From the IMG/VR virus record IMGVR_UViG_3300009009_000017, positions 1-49,668 of that record: a stretch of DNA of 49,668 nucleotides; one strand, written 5' to 3'. The notes under the pieces were generated by a model. It was not told where the DNA came from and did no database searches. It worked only from the letters and a program-made list of their open reading frames with translations. Source of the DNA: a virus. Shown here one piece after another: positions 39,145-45,399 of the stretch (position 1 is its first letter; each line of letters begins with the position of its first letter). A program made the position numbers and the translations under genes.

Positions 39145-39435
39145 AATTATCCTTTTTACTTTTTCATATAAATCATTATTCAATTTTTCTTTCAACCTTA
39201 TCCATTCATCTTGTGTTAATTTTTCTTCTATTAACTCATATCCTCCATTTTTTCCACCTGTGGATACAATATTGTATCCAAATTTTATTGCAATTTCCTT
39301 ATGTCTCCTTATCTGTCTTTCTTTTATGTTTAAGCATTCTGCCAGTTCAGATATTTTCATTTTCCCATTTTTCCGTAATGCTTTTATTAGCATCACGGTT
39401 GGATCGCTCATTATATTTCCTGTTTCATCTTTCAT
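39133..39435 (-). CDS. DeoR/HTH_11-type DNA-binding protein
   Basis: 100 residues. The ATG is behind GGTG; a GTG three codons upstream is less well placed. The helix-turn-helix is at about residues 16-50 (LIKALRKNGKMKISELAECL, then KERQIRRHKEIA), followed by the wing GYNIVSTGGKNGGYEL, which matches the N-terminus of WYL-type regulators without the WYL domain. It may regulate early transcription. Confidence 0.75.
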   Translation of the reverse strand: MKDETGNIMSDPTVMLIKALRKNGKMKISELAECLNIKERQIRRHKEIAIKFGYNIVSTGGKNGGYELIEEKLTQDEWIRLKEKLNNDLYEKVKRIIERV

Positions 39436-39436
39436 A

Positions 39437-39757
39437 TTATTCACCTATCAAAAAATGTTTTTCTAATTCTTTTACATCTTCAAAATTAAGATCCTCTTTG
39501 TAATAGTAACAAGTGTAATTCCCAGAATCATTACACGCATTAATACCTTTACAATTTTCTTTTATATAGTTTTCAATGTGCTCTAGCAAATCATTTTGTA
39601 AATCTTCGTCGTCATTAAATTTTTCAAAATCTTCAGCTATTATTCTTTCTTGAATTTGCATTGAAAACCTTTCAGTGTTATCACTTTCATTAAAAAAACC
39701 AACTTCGCTCAATTGAAAATCAATTTCTTTTTTTATCATTTCATCATAATTTTTCAT
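39437..39757 (-). CDS. Hypothetical acidic protein, 106 aa
   Basis: The ATG follows AAAGGAG. The protein is acidic and helical with three Cys near the C-terminus (ENCKGINACNDSGNYTCYYY). It is preceded by a structured 64-base leader repeated upstream of the next gene. Not recognised. Confidence 0.6.
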   Translation of the reverse strand: MKNYDEMIKKEIDFQLSEVGFFNESDNTERFSMQIQERIIAEDFEKFNDDEDLQNDLLEHIENYIKENCKGINACNDSGNYTCYYYKEDLNFEDVKELEKHFLIGE

Positions 39758-39774
39758 AATAATCTCCTTTATAA

Positions 39775-39838
39775 TTTTATTTAGAGTTAATTAACTCTAT
39801 AGTGCCTACCTGCTAGATAAGCACTAACAATTAATTAA
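39775..39838 (-). promoter_or_regulatory. Two-hairpin leader element, copy 1
   Basis: On the minus strand, AGTGCTTATC/GGTAGGCACT (10 bp, including G-U pairs; loop TAGCA) is followed by the palindrome AGAGTTAATTAACTCT. The gene's ribosome site comes next. It is nearly the same as the element at 40246-40308; stems are identical while loops differ. Confidence 0.65.
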
Positions 39839-39841
39839 AAT

Positions 39842-40228
39842 TTATCTAATTTGCATCTTATTAATAAAATGCAAAATTATTTCACCGTCGACACTGATGG
39901 TTGTTTTAAAGTTGTAATTATGGCTTAAAAATTCATAAGTCATAAAATCATTTAACGACTTATTACTTATAATTCTGTTTTTTATCATGTCGACTAACTG
40001 CCATAGACTAGTATTGTATGGCAAATTACAAACACATATATTATCATATTCAAACTTCAAGTCAATTGGTTCTGACTTGATGATATATACCTTCAAGTCT
40101 TTTTTGTGAAAAATACCATCAATTCCAAAATCCTCTTTGAACTCTTTTAAAGACTGATTTAAGTCTTGAAAGAAATATTTTTCTATTATTATATATTTAT
40201 CATTTGTTGATGATAATTCAGTAATCAT
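39842..40228 (-). CDS. Hypothetical protein, 128 aa
   Basis: The ATG is behind AGGAGG. It has alternating strands and helices (DKYIIIEKYFF, DLKVYIIKSEPIDLKFEY, TTISVDGEIILHFI). It is the second gene with the repeated two-hairpin leader. Function unknown. Confidence 0.6.
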   Translation of the reverse strand: MITELSSTNDKYIIIEKYFFQDLNQSLKEFKEDFGIDGIFHKKDLKVYIIKSEPIDLKFEYDNICVCNLPYNTSLWQLVDMIKNRIISNKSLNDFMTYEFLSHNYNFKTTISVDGEIILHFINKMQIR

Positions 40229-40245
40229 AATAATCCTCCTAAAAA

Positions 40246-40308
40246 TTTTATTTAGAGTAATTAACTCTATAGTGCCTACCCGTTAGATAAGCACTAACAG
40301 CTAACTAA
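40246..40308 (-). promoter_or_regulatory. Two-hairpin leader element, copy 2
   Basis: The same AGTGCTTATC/GGTAGGCACT stem as copy 1, with loop TAACG, then AGAGT/ACTCT and TAAATAAAAT before AGGAGG. It lies between the stop of the upstream gene and the start of the next. Confidence 0.65.
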
Positions 40309-40505
40309 TCAATAAAGCTTTTAAATAATTTTTCCCAAATTGGGTAATCTGAAGAAGTTCCTTCCCAATCTTCAACTTCCCAATCTTCATTTTCGTCCTG
40401 TCTGGCGTATAAAACGCCATTTTCTTTTTTATATTCGAAGCCACCATCTTCGAATGTTTTTCCTTCTTCAATTCTGTTAAAAAGTTTGTTTAATAAATTT
40501 TTCAT
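40305..40505 (-). CDS. Small acidic protein, 66 aa
   Basis: The second ATG is chosen for a seven-base gap to GGAGG. A basic N-terminal helix (MKNLLNKLFNRIEEG) is followed by an acidic aromatic middle (DENEDWEVEDWEGTSSDYPIW). This charge pattern occurs in DNA-mimic-type phage inhibitors, but that is only a resemblance. Confidence 0.6.
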   Translation of the reverse strand: MKNLLNKLFNRIEEGKTFEDGGFEYKKENGVLYARQDENEDWEVEDWEGTSSDYPIWEKLFKSFID

Positions 40506-40520
40506 ATTCATTCCTCCAAA

Positions 40521-40841
40521 TTAAAATTTTGTTGTGTATAATTCATATAAGTAATTAACAGCTTCTGTAAGCTTTTTCATTTCGTCGTCATAGATGCTGC
40601 CATCTTTATATAGATCTTCTAAATCTTCTATAGTCCAGTTAGCTTCTAAATATTTGTCGTCTCCCATATTAACTTTATTGCTTTTGTTAATATAGTCTAG
40701 TTTCTCATCAAATGTTATTTTTTTTGAATACAATTGACTAAGTTCAAGTCCAAATTGTACTCTATAATTTAAGTTTGAATTTTCTGTAAGTGCTATTTTA
40801 GTTAATCTGTGTGCTTGTACAAATCTTTCTGAATTAGTCAT
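40521..40841 (-). CDS. Hypothetical phage protein with AHxLTK motif, 106 aa
   Basis: The ATG lies behind AAAGGGG; a TTG six codons earlier lacks spacing. The N-terminus SERFVQAHRLTKIALTEN and YRVQFGLELSQLY resembles a domain common in phage early proteins (AHxLTK then YxxxFxxxLxxxY). The rest is acidic and helical. Function unknown. Confidence 0.6.
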   Translation of the reverse strand: MTNSERFVQAHRLTKIALTENSNLNYRVQFGLELSQLYSKKITFDEKLDYINKSNKVNMGDDKYLEANWTIEDLEDLYKDGSIYDDEMKKLTEAVNYLYELYTTKF

Positions 40842-40942
40842 TGTATTTTCCCCTTTCAATTATTTACTATACTTATATTTTACCACATGGTCATATATAT
40901 GTCAAGTAATAATACTATGTAATATAAGTGTAATAAACAACA

Positions 40943-40971
40943 AAAAAGCCTTCTGTGGGATAAGGCTTTTT
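40943..40971. terminator. Bidirectional terminator left of the plus-strand cassette
   Basis: AAAAAGCCTT/AAGGCTTTTT form a 10-bp stem with a nine-base loop, with A and T runs built into the stem so that it can act on both strands. Confidence 0.75.
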
Positions 40972-41077
40972 GTTAATTAAGTAATTATTTATTATCTAAC
41001 ATATACATTGATACTCGTTTTTTCAGGATAAAACGGCAAAAATCCACTTAAATTATATCATAAAAATTAAAAATATA

Positions 41078-41086
41078 TGGTATAAT
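41078..41086 (+). promoter_or_regulatory. Extended -10 promoter for the small membrane protein
   Basis: TGG directly before TATAAT, 22 bases upstream of the start codon. No good -35 box is present at 16-18 bases. Confidence 0.5.
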
Positions 41087-41108
41087 TTTTTAAAAAAGTT
41101 GGTGTCAT

Positions 41109-41279
41109 ATGAATATATTGGAGTGGTTTTTCTTTTTCATAATTTTATTATTTTTCTTTGTAATATGCATAATATTTGCAATTTTCTATATATGCTATAT
41201 TATTATATTGTTGCCTTTTTATATTGTAGCAGGCATCATTAATTTGTTAGGGAGATTAATTTATGTTCAAGATAGATAA
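41109..41279 (+). CDS. Plus-strand hydrophobic peptide, 56 aa (moron candidate)
   Basis: The product has an almost entirely hydrophobic core (WFFFFIILLFFFVICIIFAI, then YIIILLPFYIVAGIINLLG), likely two membrane helices, and a short charged tail (RLIYVQDR). A GGTG sequence lies upstream. It is the only plus-strand gene between 9.65 and 49.4 kb apart from the tnpB remnant. It has its own extended -10 and is enclosed by terminators at 40943-40971 and 41284-41306. That is the layout of a moron expressed independently of the phage programme, for example a superinfection-exclusion peptide or toxin. Confidence 0.6.
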   Translation: MNILEWFFFFIILLFFFVICIIFAIFYICYIIILLPFYIVAGIINLLGRLIYVQDR

Positions 41280-41283
41280 ATAA

Positions 41284-41306
41284 AAAAGAGCCATTACAGC
41301 TCTTTT
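41284..41306. terminator. Bidirectional terminator right of the plus-strand cassette
   Basis: AAAAGAGC/GCTCTTTT form an 8-bp stem with a seven-base loop. It overlaps the end of the minus-strand gene at 41294. Confidence 0.7.
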
Positions 41307-41479
41307 CGTTGTTGTTTTATTTCAATAATTATTTTTCCATCTTTTCTAACTGCCTCGATTTTGTATATTTCATTTTCAAAATCTTTTCCAGTTCCTTCTA
41401 GTTCTGTCAATTCAGCATATTGTATTAACATATTAATCATATCACTTGCAACATCGTGTATGTAACCTAATTTTTTCAT
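41294..41479 (-). CDS. Hypothetical protein, 61 aa
   Basis: The ATG follows AGGATGG. A helical N-terminal half (DVASDMINMLIQYAELTELEG) is followed by a beta hairpin (YKIEAVRKDGKIIIEIKQQ). Function unknown. Confidence 0.6.
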   Translation of the reverse strand: MKKLGYIHDVASDMINMLIQYAELTELEGTGKDFENEIYKIEAVRKDGKIIIEIKQQRKEL

Positions 41480-41491
41480 TTTAAATCCATC

Positions 41492-41731
41492 CTATTCTTC
41501 TACTATTCTTAATAAATCCCATTCAAACATATCTAAATGACAATCTAAAAAATGAGATTTTTTTTCAATTCTTTTCATTGCTATTCTCTGTTCTTCCTCG
41601 TTAAAATAAACAATATAAATTTTATTTGACTTTAATCCAATATATTTTTGACCTATTTTTAATTTTGGAATAGTTTTATCAGCATCTAAAGTTTTATAAT
41701 AATTAGCTTTTTTGATTTCATAATGATCCAT
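41492..41731 (-). CDS. Hypothetical protein, 79 aa
   Basis: The ATG overlaps the stop of the radical-SAM-like gene (TGATG) and follows GGAGGG. Its strands (KIGQKYIGLKSNKIYIVYF) suggest a small SH3-like barrel. Likely translationally coupled to the gene upstream. Not recognised. Confidence 0.6.
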   Translation of the reverse strand: MDHYEIKKANYYKTLDADKTIPKLKIGQKYIGLKSNKIYIVYFNEEEQRIAMKRIEKKSHFLDCHLDMFEWDLLRIVEE

Positions 41732-42570
41732 CAAAAACCCTCCTGTATAAATTCACCGTCCCAGTATTTTTTAAGATTATCTTTCATGAAAATTGATATA
41801 TTTTTTACTCTGCATATATTAACCAGTGCTTCTAAAGCTTTATTATATGGTTTTAAAATTCTATTTCCGGTCATAGCACCAATAATAATTTTTCCTGGAA
41901 TAGATTTATTAGTATGTTTAAGTTCAAATGGATTATCTATAGTACAATTTAAAAATGGTTCTGCTGAAACAAATCTTCTTTCTTTATCACTTATAAAACT
42001 TAAATAATGTATCTTTGGTTCTTCTCTATGATCTGTTATAGTTATCCCAAAATAAGCATTTTCTAAATTTAGCAAGCACCCCAAACCATTTTCATATAAT
42101 TTCATAAATCTATTCGCATTTTTGGTAAGAAAAATAAATTTATGCTGTTGGCATTTTTCAACTACTTCAAATATTTTTTCTATCCATTCATCTGGAACCC
42201 ATGAACCAAACAAATCAGCCATACTGCAAACAAATATAACTTTTCCTTTTGTTTTGTTAACTGGTTCATCAAGTCTGTACTTGTGAAATGTTGGCTCAAA
42301 ATAATATGGATAAGGTTCAATTTTCTTTTTTGGGTAAAATGTATATACTGGATTATCTAAATAATGTATTTTTTCATATTGTGTATAAGTTTCACAACTT
42401 TTACACGAATCCTTTTTACAATCTGGAGCATATCCACAATTTTCAGGTATACTATATCCACCAAACCTTTCAGCTATCTTTTTCGCGTAACAATATTTAC
42501 AATTATGATAACAGCCTGTAACTGGATTCCAACTCATATCACACCAATCAATTTTAGTTTTATTCATCAT
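41731..42570 (-). CDS. DUF5131 / phage Gp37-Gp68-like radical-SAM-type protein
   Basis: 279 residues. It opens TKIDWCDMSWNPVTGCYHNC, then KYCYAKKIAERFGG. The cluster motif is C20-x3-C24-x2-C27, the 4Fe-4S ligand pattern of radical SAM enzymes. Two further Cys pairs follow (YAPDCKKDSCKSC). The later VIFVCSMADLFGSWVPDEWI and KFIFLTKNANRF stretches are typical of this phage family, which is related to spore photoproduct lyase-like enzymes. The substrate is unknown; modification or repair of nucleic acid is the usual guess. Only a weak GGAAG ribosome site is seen. Confidence 0.85.
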   Translation of the reverse strand: MMNKTKIDWCDMSWNPVTGCYHNCKYCYAKKIAERFGGYSIPENCGYAPDCKKDSCKSCETYTQYEKIHYLDNPVYTFYPKKKIEPYPYYFEPTFHKYRLDEPVNKTKGKVIFVCSMADLFGSWVPDEWIEKIFEVVEKCQQHKFIFLTKNANRFMKLYENGLGCLLNLENAYFGITITDHREEPKIHYLSFISDKERRFVSAEPFLNCTIDNPFELKHTNKSIPGKIIIGAMTGNRILKPYNKALEALVNICRVKNISIFMKDNLKKYWDGEFIQEGF

Positions 42571-42599
42571 CTTCCGTTGAGTAAAACTTATAAAAATTT

Positions 42600-42925
42600 A
42601 TAAATTAATATATTAAACTTATAAATTTTATAAAGTTCATTCCTTGTTCATCGCGTCCCATTTGGTCTAATCTTAAAAAGATTATGACTACTCTGGTTTG
42701 ATATAACGCTCCAAAGGCTTAAATTTCCGTACAACGCACGGTACATATTAACAGTATCTTTTTAGTGATATTCTGTTAATTACTCAACTTACTCCTTTCC
42801 TAAAATTTTTATTACATTTATAAATATCGTGTGTAAGACTCTTAAGCCCTGAATAAAATCCAGTCGAGATTTACAATACATTCCCACGAACCTATAACGA
42901 TTTATAGGATTTTGTAAGTTCTTAT
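42600..42925 (-). ncRNA. Structured intergenic region, candidate ncRNA or long leader
   Basis: The 364-base gap at 42571-42934 has no gene, and its GC is visibly higher in patches. Stems seen: CCTATAA/TTATAGG with a four-base loop (42891-42908), competing AAAATCC/GGATTTT (42855-42861, 42907-42913), ATTAACAG plus TATC with GATA plus CTGTTAAT (12 bp, 42747-42780), CCGT/ACGG (42727-42741), TAATCTT/AAGATTA (42668-42684), and GCGT/ACGC closing the last part (42653-42709). An AAAGGAG on the minus strand precedes TTG-AGT-AAT-TAA, a three-codon frame. It could be a 5' leader of the DUF5131 gene or a separate RNA. Confidence 0.5.
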
Positions 42926-42934
42926 AAGTTTTTG

Positions 42935-43201
42935 TTAACTGTTATCTTCCTCCAATCCATAATTCAACCATCTTTTGCAACTTCCTAAACTCTTAAATTC
43001 TTCTGTCCATGCATGGCTCTTCCTATTATCAATTCCAATGTAAACTCCATTGTCAATAGAATAAAAAGCCCCTAAAGGTATTCTATTTTCAATTATGCTT
43101 ATAGATTCTTTTTTACTTACTTTTTTAACTTCCGTAACAATCATCGCAATTTGACTATCTTTAAATTTTTTGTTATGTTTAAAAATTTCTGCATGCTTCA
43201 T
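42935..43201 (-). CDS. Hypothetical protein, 88 aa
   Basis: The ATG follows AAAGGA. The protein has a basic N-terminus, a beta-rich centre (LGAFYSIDNGVYIGIDNRKS) and a conserved-looking end (AWTEEFKSLGSCKRWL). It lies just upstream of the structured region. Not recognised. Confidence 0.6.
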   Translation of the reverse strand: MKHAEIFKHNKKFKDSQIAMIVTEVKKVSKKESISIIENRIPLGAFYSIDNGVYIGIDNRKSHAWTEEFKSLGSCKRWLNYGLEEDNS

Positions 43202-43246
43202 TACAATTTATCCTTTCCAGTTTGTCGTAAATCCCTACCAACTTAT

Positions 43247-43957
43247 CTAAAATGGTAATTCTTTTTCTCTTTTTATAAAATTTTCTTTGCACTTTTCCGA
43301 ACAAAATAATCTTTCATTATCTTTTATCATTTTATTTTGAAATAAATCTTTACAGTTGTTGCATTTATTCATTTTGCTAATAATTTTAAATATTTCAAGA
43401 TATGCATACATGCAAATTGGTGTAGCTCTTCCAATTTCCCACAATTCAGAATCATGCAATTCATCAACCTCACTTATTGTATTATAATAATCTCCATACA
43501 ATTTCATTTCCCATTCTTCTATAGTTCTAACATCTTGAGCTAATCCAATTAATACTTTATATACATTTCTCAATTTATTTAATTTTTCATTATCACAGCT
43601 ATGATAATCTTTCATTTCATCAAACCAATATTTTAAATCATCAAGAGCAATTTTTGTTTGAAATTCCTCTTTTTTGCCACTTAAACATCTTAACTTACCT
43701 ATAAAATAATACATATCATATTTAGCAATCTTTTCTATTTCAGCCTTTTCAGTTAAACAATAAATAGCTTCTCCAATATCCCCAGTAATAATTATATAAT
43801 TTCTATCAAGTATAATCCTTACTGCATATTGATAACTATTATCAGCTTTTATAAAATCTATTTCTGTTGCATTATAAAAGTTGCTTTTTATTGTTGCTTT
43901 GTGAGTAGGAAACCACGTTTCTCTAATTTGCTTTAAATATAATTCTTTTAAATCCAT
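43247..43957 (-). CDS. Hypothetical protein with C-terminal treble-clef zinc motif, 236 aa
   Basis: Residues 1-190 are mixed alpha/beta without a known motif. The C-terminal 40 residues carry CNNCKDLFQ ... RLFCSEKCKENF, a CxxC ... CxxxC zinc finger like those at the end of phage-encoded HNH and small DNA-binding proteins. AAAGGA precedes the ATG at a normal distance and is itself preceded by a GGAGGC/GCCTCC hairpin. Function unknown. Confidence 0.6.
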   Translation of the reverse strand: MDLKELYLKQIRETWFPTHKATIKSNFYNATEIDFIKADNSYQYAVRIILDRNYIIITGDIGEAIYCLTEKAEIEKIAKYDMYYFIGKLRCLSGKKEEFQTKIALDDLKYWFDEMKDYHSCDNEKLNKLRNVYKVLIGLAQDVRTIEEWEMKLYGDYYNTISEVDELHDSELWEIGRATPICMYAYLEIFKIISKMNKCNNCKDLFQNKMIKDNERLFCSEKCKENFIKREKELPF

Positions 43958-43974
43958 TTTATTTTATCCTTTCT

Positions 43975-43992
43975 GGAGGCTATTATGCCTCC
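43975..43992 (-). promoter_or_regulatory. Hairpin just upstream of the ribosome site
   Basis: GGAGGC-ATAATA-GCCTCC on the minus strand, a 6-bp perfect stem, lies five bases before AAAGGA of the next gene. It may slow translation or act as a processing or stability hairpin between genes. Confidence 0.5.
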
Positions 43993-43999
43993 ACTTTTG

Positions 44000-44155
44000 T
44001 TATTTTTTTAATGACTTTATTTTTTCTTTTATTTCTTCATATTTTTTATCTAACTTTTTATTATTCTTATAATAAAAGCATAAAAAGTATACATATGGAG
44101 AACAAATCATTAAAATCACTATTATAAAACCAAATATTATTAATATATTATCCAT
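44000..44155 (-). CDS. Small membrane protein, 51 aa
   Basis: One membrane helix (ILIIFGFIIVILMICSPYVYFLCFYY) is followed by a Lys/Glu coiled-coil tail. AAAGGA lies about eleven bases upstream, and the start overlaps the end of the previous small frame. It resembles holin-like or membrane-anchoring peptides. Function unknown. Confidence 0.6.
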   Translation of the reverse strand: MDNILIIFGFIIVILMICSPYVYFLCFYYKNNKKLDKKYEEIKEKIKSLKK

Positions 44156-44285
44156 TTAAAGATAATCTTTCCTTTCTCTTTTTAGCCAGTATGCTTAAGG
44201 TACTGGCTAAATTCTTCTCAAAATACTTACTAATTTTTATATTGATTCCAGCTTCATCATTTTTGCATTGCTCTTTTATAGTCAC
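44148..44285 (-). CDS. Possible small protein, 45 aa
   Basis: A GTG start overlaps the previous stop as GTGA and lies nine bases after GGAAGG. The product is basic and helical (KNLASTLSILAKKRKERL). It is supported by coupling and ribosome site only. The stem TTAGCCAGTA/TACTGGCTAA near its end could instead mean that this is an untranslated leader. Confidence 0.45.
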   Translation of the reverse strand: MTIKEQCKNDEAGINIKISKYFEKNLASTLSILAKKRKERLSLNG

Positions 44286-44662
44286 ACTATCCATCCTTCC
44301 TGTGAAAAAGGATTAACCAATTTTATTCCATCACTTTTCAAAGATTCTTCGCATTCATCAATATAATATTTCTTACAAACATCAGTATCAATTAAAAATA
44401 TTTCAATTACATCTAAATATTCATCATATTCAATACCATATTCCCAATCATATGATTCCTCTTGTTCTATCTTAGCAATAATAATATATCTATTGTCAAC
44501 TTCTATTTCTTTAGCATCTATCAAATTTTCAAGTAACATGTCTATAGAATCAGTACAATCATAATCGTCTTTAACATCATAAGAATATTCAACTCTATCA
44601 CTTATAAATCTTTCAGAATCATTGAACACATCAACAGTTATTACTACATCACATTTTTTCAT
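44282..44662 (-). CDS. Hypothetical acidic protein, 126 aa
   Basis: The ATG overlaps the previous stop (ATGA). The protein is strongly acidic with alternating strands (DVVITVDVFND, NRYIIIAKIEQEESYDWEYGIEYDE). Its negative charge suggests a DNA mimic or metal binder. No family recognised. Confidence 0.65.
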   Translation of the reverse strand: MKKCDVVITVDVFNDSERFISDRVEYSYDVKDDYDCTDSIDMLLENLIDAKEIEVDNRYIIIAKIEQEESYDWEYGIEYDEYLDVIEIFLIDTDVCKKYYIDECEESLKSDGIKLVNPFSQEGWIV

Positions 44663-44964
44663 ACCTCTTCACCTTTTTCCTTTTTATGTTGTTGTTGCAA
44701 TTCTTTCTCAATTCTTTCTAATTCTCCAAAGTTAATAAATCCTTCTGAAATTATGTATTCTATAAGTGTATCTTTGTTGTACCCATTAAGTTTTTCCACA
44801 ACTGTACATTTTTTAATTTTCTCTTTATGCTTTCTCATGTCCTTTTCTCCTCTCGATTCATAATATTCAAAATCCAAATTTTTTATGTATTCTTCAAAAC
44901 AGCAATTACAAAGTTGTAGTATTATATCCCTATCTATTTCACATCCACACTTTTCACAATTCAT
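44659..44964 (-). CDS. Zinc-ribbon protein, 101 aa
   Basis: N-terminal ribbon C3-x2-C6-x-C8 and C19-x-C21-C22 (NCEKCGCEIDRD, QLCNCCFEE), then helical segments with a Lys/Glu-rich end. Both ends overlap neighbours, so it is part of a tightly packed early operon. Probably nucleic-acid or protein binding. Confidence 0.65.
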   Translation of the reverse strand: MNCEKCGCEIDRDIILQLCNCCFEEYIKNLDFEYYESRGEKDMRKHKEKIKKCTVVEKLNGYNKDTLIEYIISEGFINFGELERIEKELQQQHKKEKGEEV

Positions 44965-45224
44965 ACTGCACCTTCTTTATTTTCTGTTGCGATTTCATGC
45001 AAAAACTTTCTCAATATTTCTATTTCACCAGATGCATATGTTATCTGGTCATTCACTATGTTTAAGTCATTGTTAACTATTCTTTGCTCTTCTTCATTGC
45101 CAGGTCTTTTTAGTAATAACTTTGCCCTTTCTTTTGAAAGATTATCTCTTCGTTTAAATTTTATGTCCAGTAAATCAGAATACTTTTTATACAAGCTATA
45201 ACTTATTTTTATTTCAATACCCAT
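44961..45224 (-). CDS. Helical hypothetical protein, 87 aa
   Basis: Mostly two antiparallel helices (YSDLLDIKFKRRDNLSKERAK, VNDQITYASGEIEILRKFLHE). The ATG overlaps the upstream gene by 16 bases and follows GGGAAG. Unknown. Confidence 0.6.
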   Translation of the reverse strand: MGIEIKISYSLYKKYSDLLDIKFKRRDNLSKERAKLLLKRPGNEEEQRIVNNDLNIVNDQITYASGEIEILRKFLHEIATENKEGAV

Positions 45225-45379
45225 ATATCTTCACTTCCCTTATAATCCGAATTTATATATCTCACATTGCCAATTACAACAGATTCAAGATAATAATTAA
45301 AATCAGCATCATTAAACCTTTTCTTAGCAAAATTTACAAAACTTATTATTTTAATCTCCATATGATTTCTATTTGACAT
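45209..45379 (-). CDS. Small hypothetical protein, 56 aa
   Basis: An ATG follows GGAGG by ten bases. The product has a helix (VNFAKKRFNDADFNYYLESV) between short strands. It fits exactly between the replisome organiser and the next gene and overlaps the latter. Unknown. Confidence 0.6.
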   Translation of the reverse strand: MSNRNHMEIKIISFVNFAKKRFNDADFNYYLESVVIGNVRYINSDYKGSEDIWVLK

Positions 45380-45399
45380 TTTATGTAATCCTCCTTCAC

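Noticed and set aside
42600-42925. tRNA, group I or group II intron in the structured gap
   Set aside because: No cloverleaf, no intron core motifs and no interrupted gene around it were found by eye.
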